A stretch of 5,888 nucleotides of DNA, taken from the NCBI GenBank assembly GCA_015233515.1, contig JADFXS010000162.1, positions 557 through 6,444 on the forward strand, read 5' to 3'. Source of the DNA: Deltaproteobacteria bacterium. Lineage in GTDB: Bacteria > Desulfobacterota > Desulfarculia > Adiutricales > JAGVGV01. Below are positions 5,781 through 5,888 of the stretch, one piece after another. Numbering within the stretch: position 1 is the first letter of the stretch; each line of letters opens with the position of its first letter. The notes under the pieces are model-generated. The model was not told where the DNA came from. It searched no databases and saw nothing but the letters and a program-made list of their open reading frames with translations. The position numbers were made by a program, and so were the translations under genes.

Positions 5781-5888
5781 ATCACGCTACAAAATGCAGC
5801 CTAGTCTTTCAAAATGCTAAGATATTACTTTATCTGGAGTTTAAGAGAATCGGCCGATAATTTTCCAAAAGAATAAGAAATTCAATAG
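5781..5888. other. AT-rich DNA downstream of the AbiE operon, no gene seen
   Basis: About 32% GC by hand count, clearly lower than the neighbouring gene. It contains two direct copies of CAAAATGC (5790-5797 and 5810-5817) exactly 20 nt apart. A 20-codon frame from ATG 5814 lacks a ribosome binding site and is not called. No strong hairpin terminator is evident after the toxin stop. Confidence 0.5.

Noticed and set aside
5814..5876. 20-codon frame in the right-end AT-rich segment
   Set aside because: It is too short, has no ribosome binding site and matches no known small protein.
1..5888. CRISPR array, tRNA, rRNA or insertion sequence
   Set aside because: No regularly spaced repeats, tRNA-like cloverleaf, rRNA segments or transposase motifs were seen on either strand.

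Overview
The window is 5.9 kb of bacterial DNA of moderate GC content. It has five predicted genes, well-formed Shine-Dalgarno sites on four reading frames' starts where visible, and two proteins with twin-arginine export signals. The sigma-54 activator at the left end, two exported hydrolases and an AbiE-type toxin-antitoxin pair suggest a Gram-negative, proteobacterial or Desulfobacterota-like chromosome. That placement is inferred from gene style; no marker gene is present.

Layout, left to right. (1) At 2-1072 (+) lies the 3' two thirds of an rtcR gene, the sigma-54 activator of the RtcB/RtcA RNA-repair operon. Its N-terminal sensor (CARF) part lies outside the window. (2) At 1073-1200 there is a short convergent gap with a 9-bp hairpin. 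(3) At 1201-2076 (-) is a Tat-exported dienelactone-hydrolase-family protein with an intact Cys/Asp/His triad. (4) At 2077-2369 is a 293-bp divergent intergenic region with several perfect palindromes and candidate promoters in both directions. (5) At 2370-3152 (+) is a secreted six-cysteine protein of unknown function. (6) At 3153-3251 a second hairpin shares an 11-nt arm, and its spacing, with the hairpin at 1150-1181. (7) At 3252-4304 (+) is a Tat-exported protein of the amidohydrolase-2 fold in which the usual first-strand HxH metal motif is replaced by ExS. (8) At 4397-5780 (+) is a two-gene AbiEi/AbiEii type IV toxin-antitoxin operon with overlapping reading frames, flanked on both sides by AT-rich DNA (about 37% and 32% GC by hand count). 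(9) At 5781-5888 is AT-rich DNA with no convincing gene.

No single pathway joins these genes. The middle block (hydrolase, secreted cysteine-rich protein, amidohydrolase) encodes three exported proteins and may reflect envelope or periplasmic chemistry. The AbiE pair looks like an accessory defence or stability module. rtcR senses RNA damage, and some AbiEii relatives act on tRNA ends, so a functional link between the two ends of the window is conceivable, but nothing in the sequence demonstrates it. The observations most worth checking are the atypical active site of the amidohydrolase, the compact AbiE pair, the unrecognised cysteine-rich protein and the repeated hairpin.
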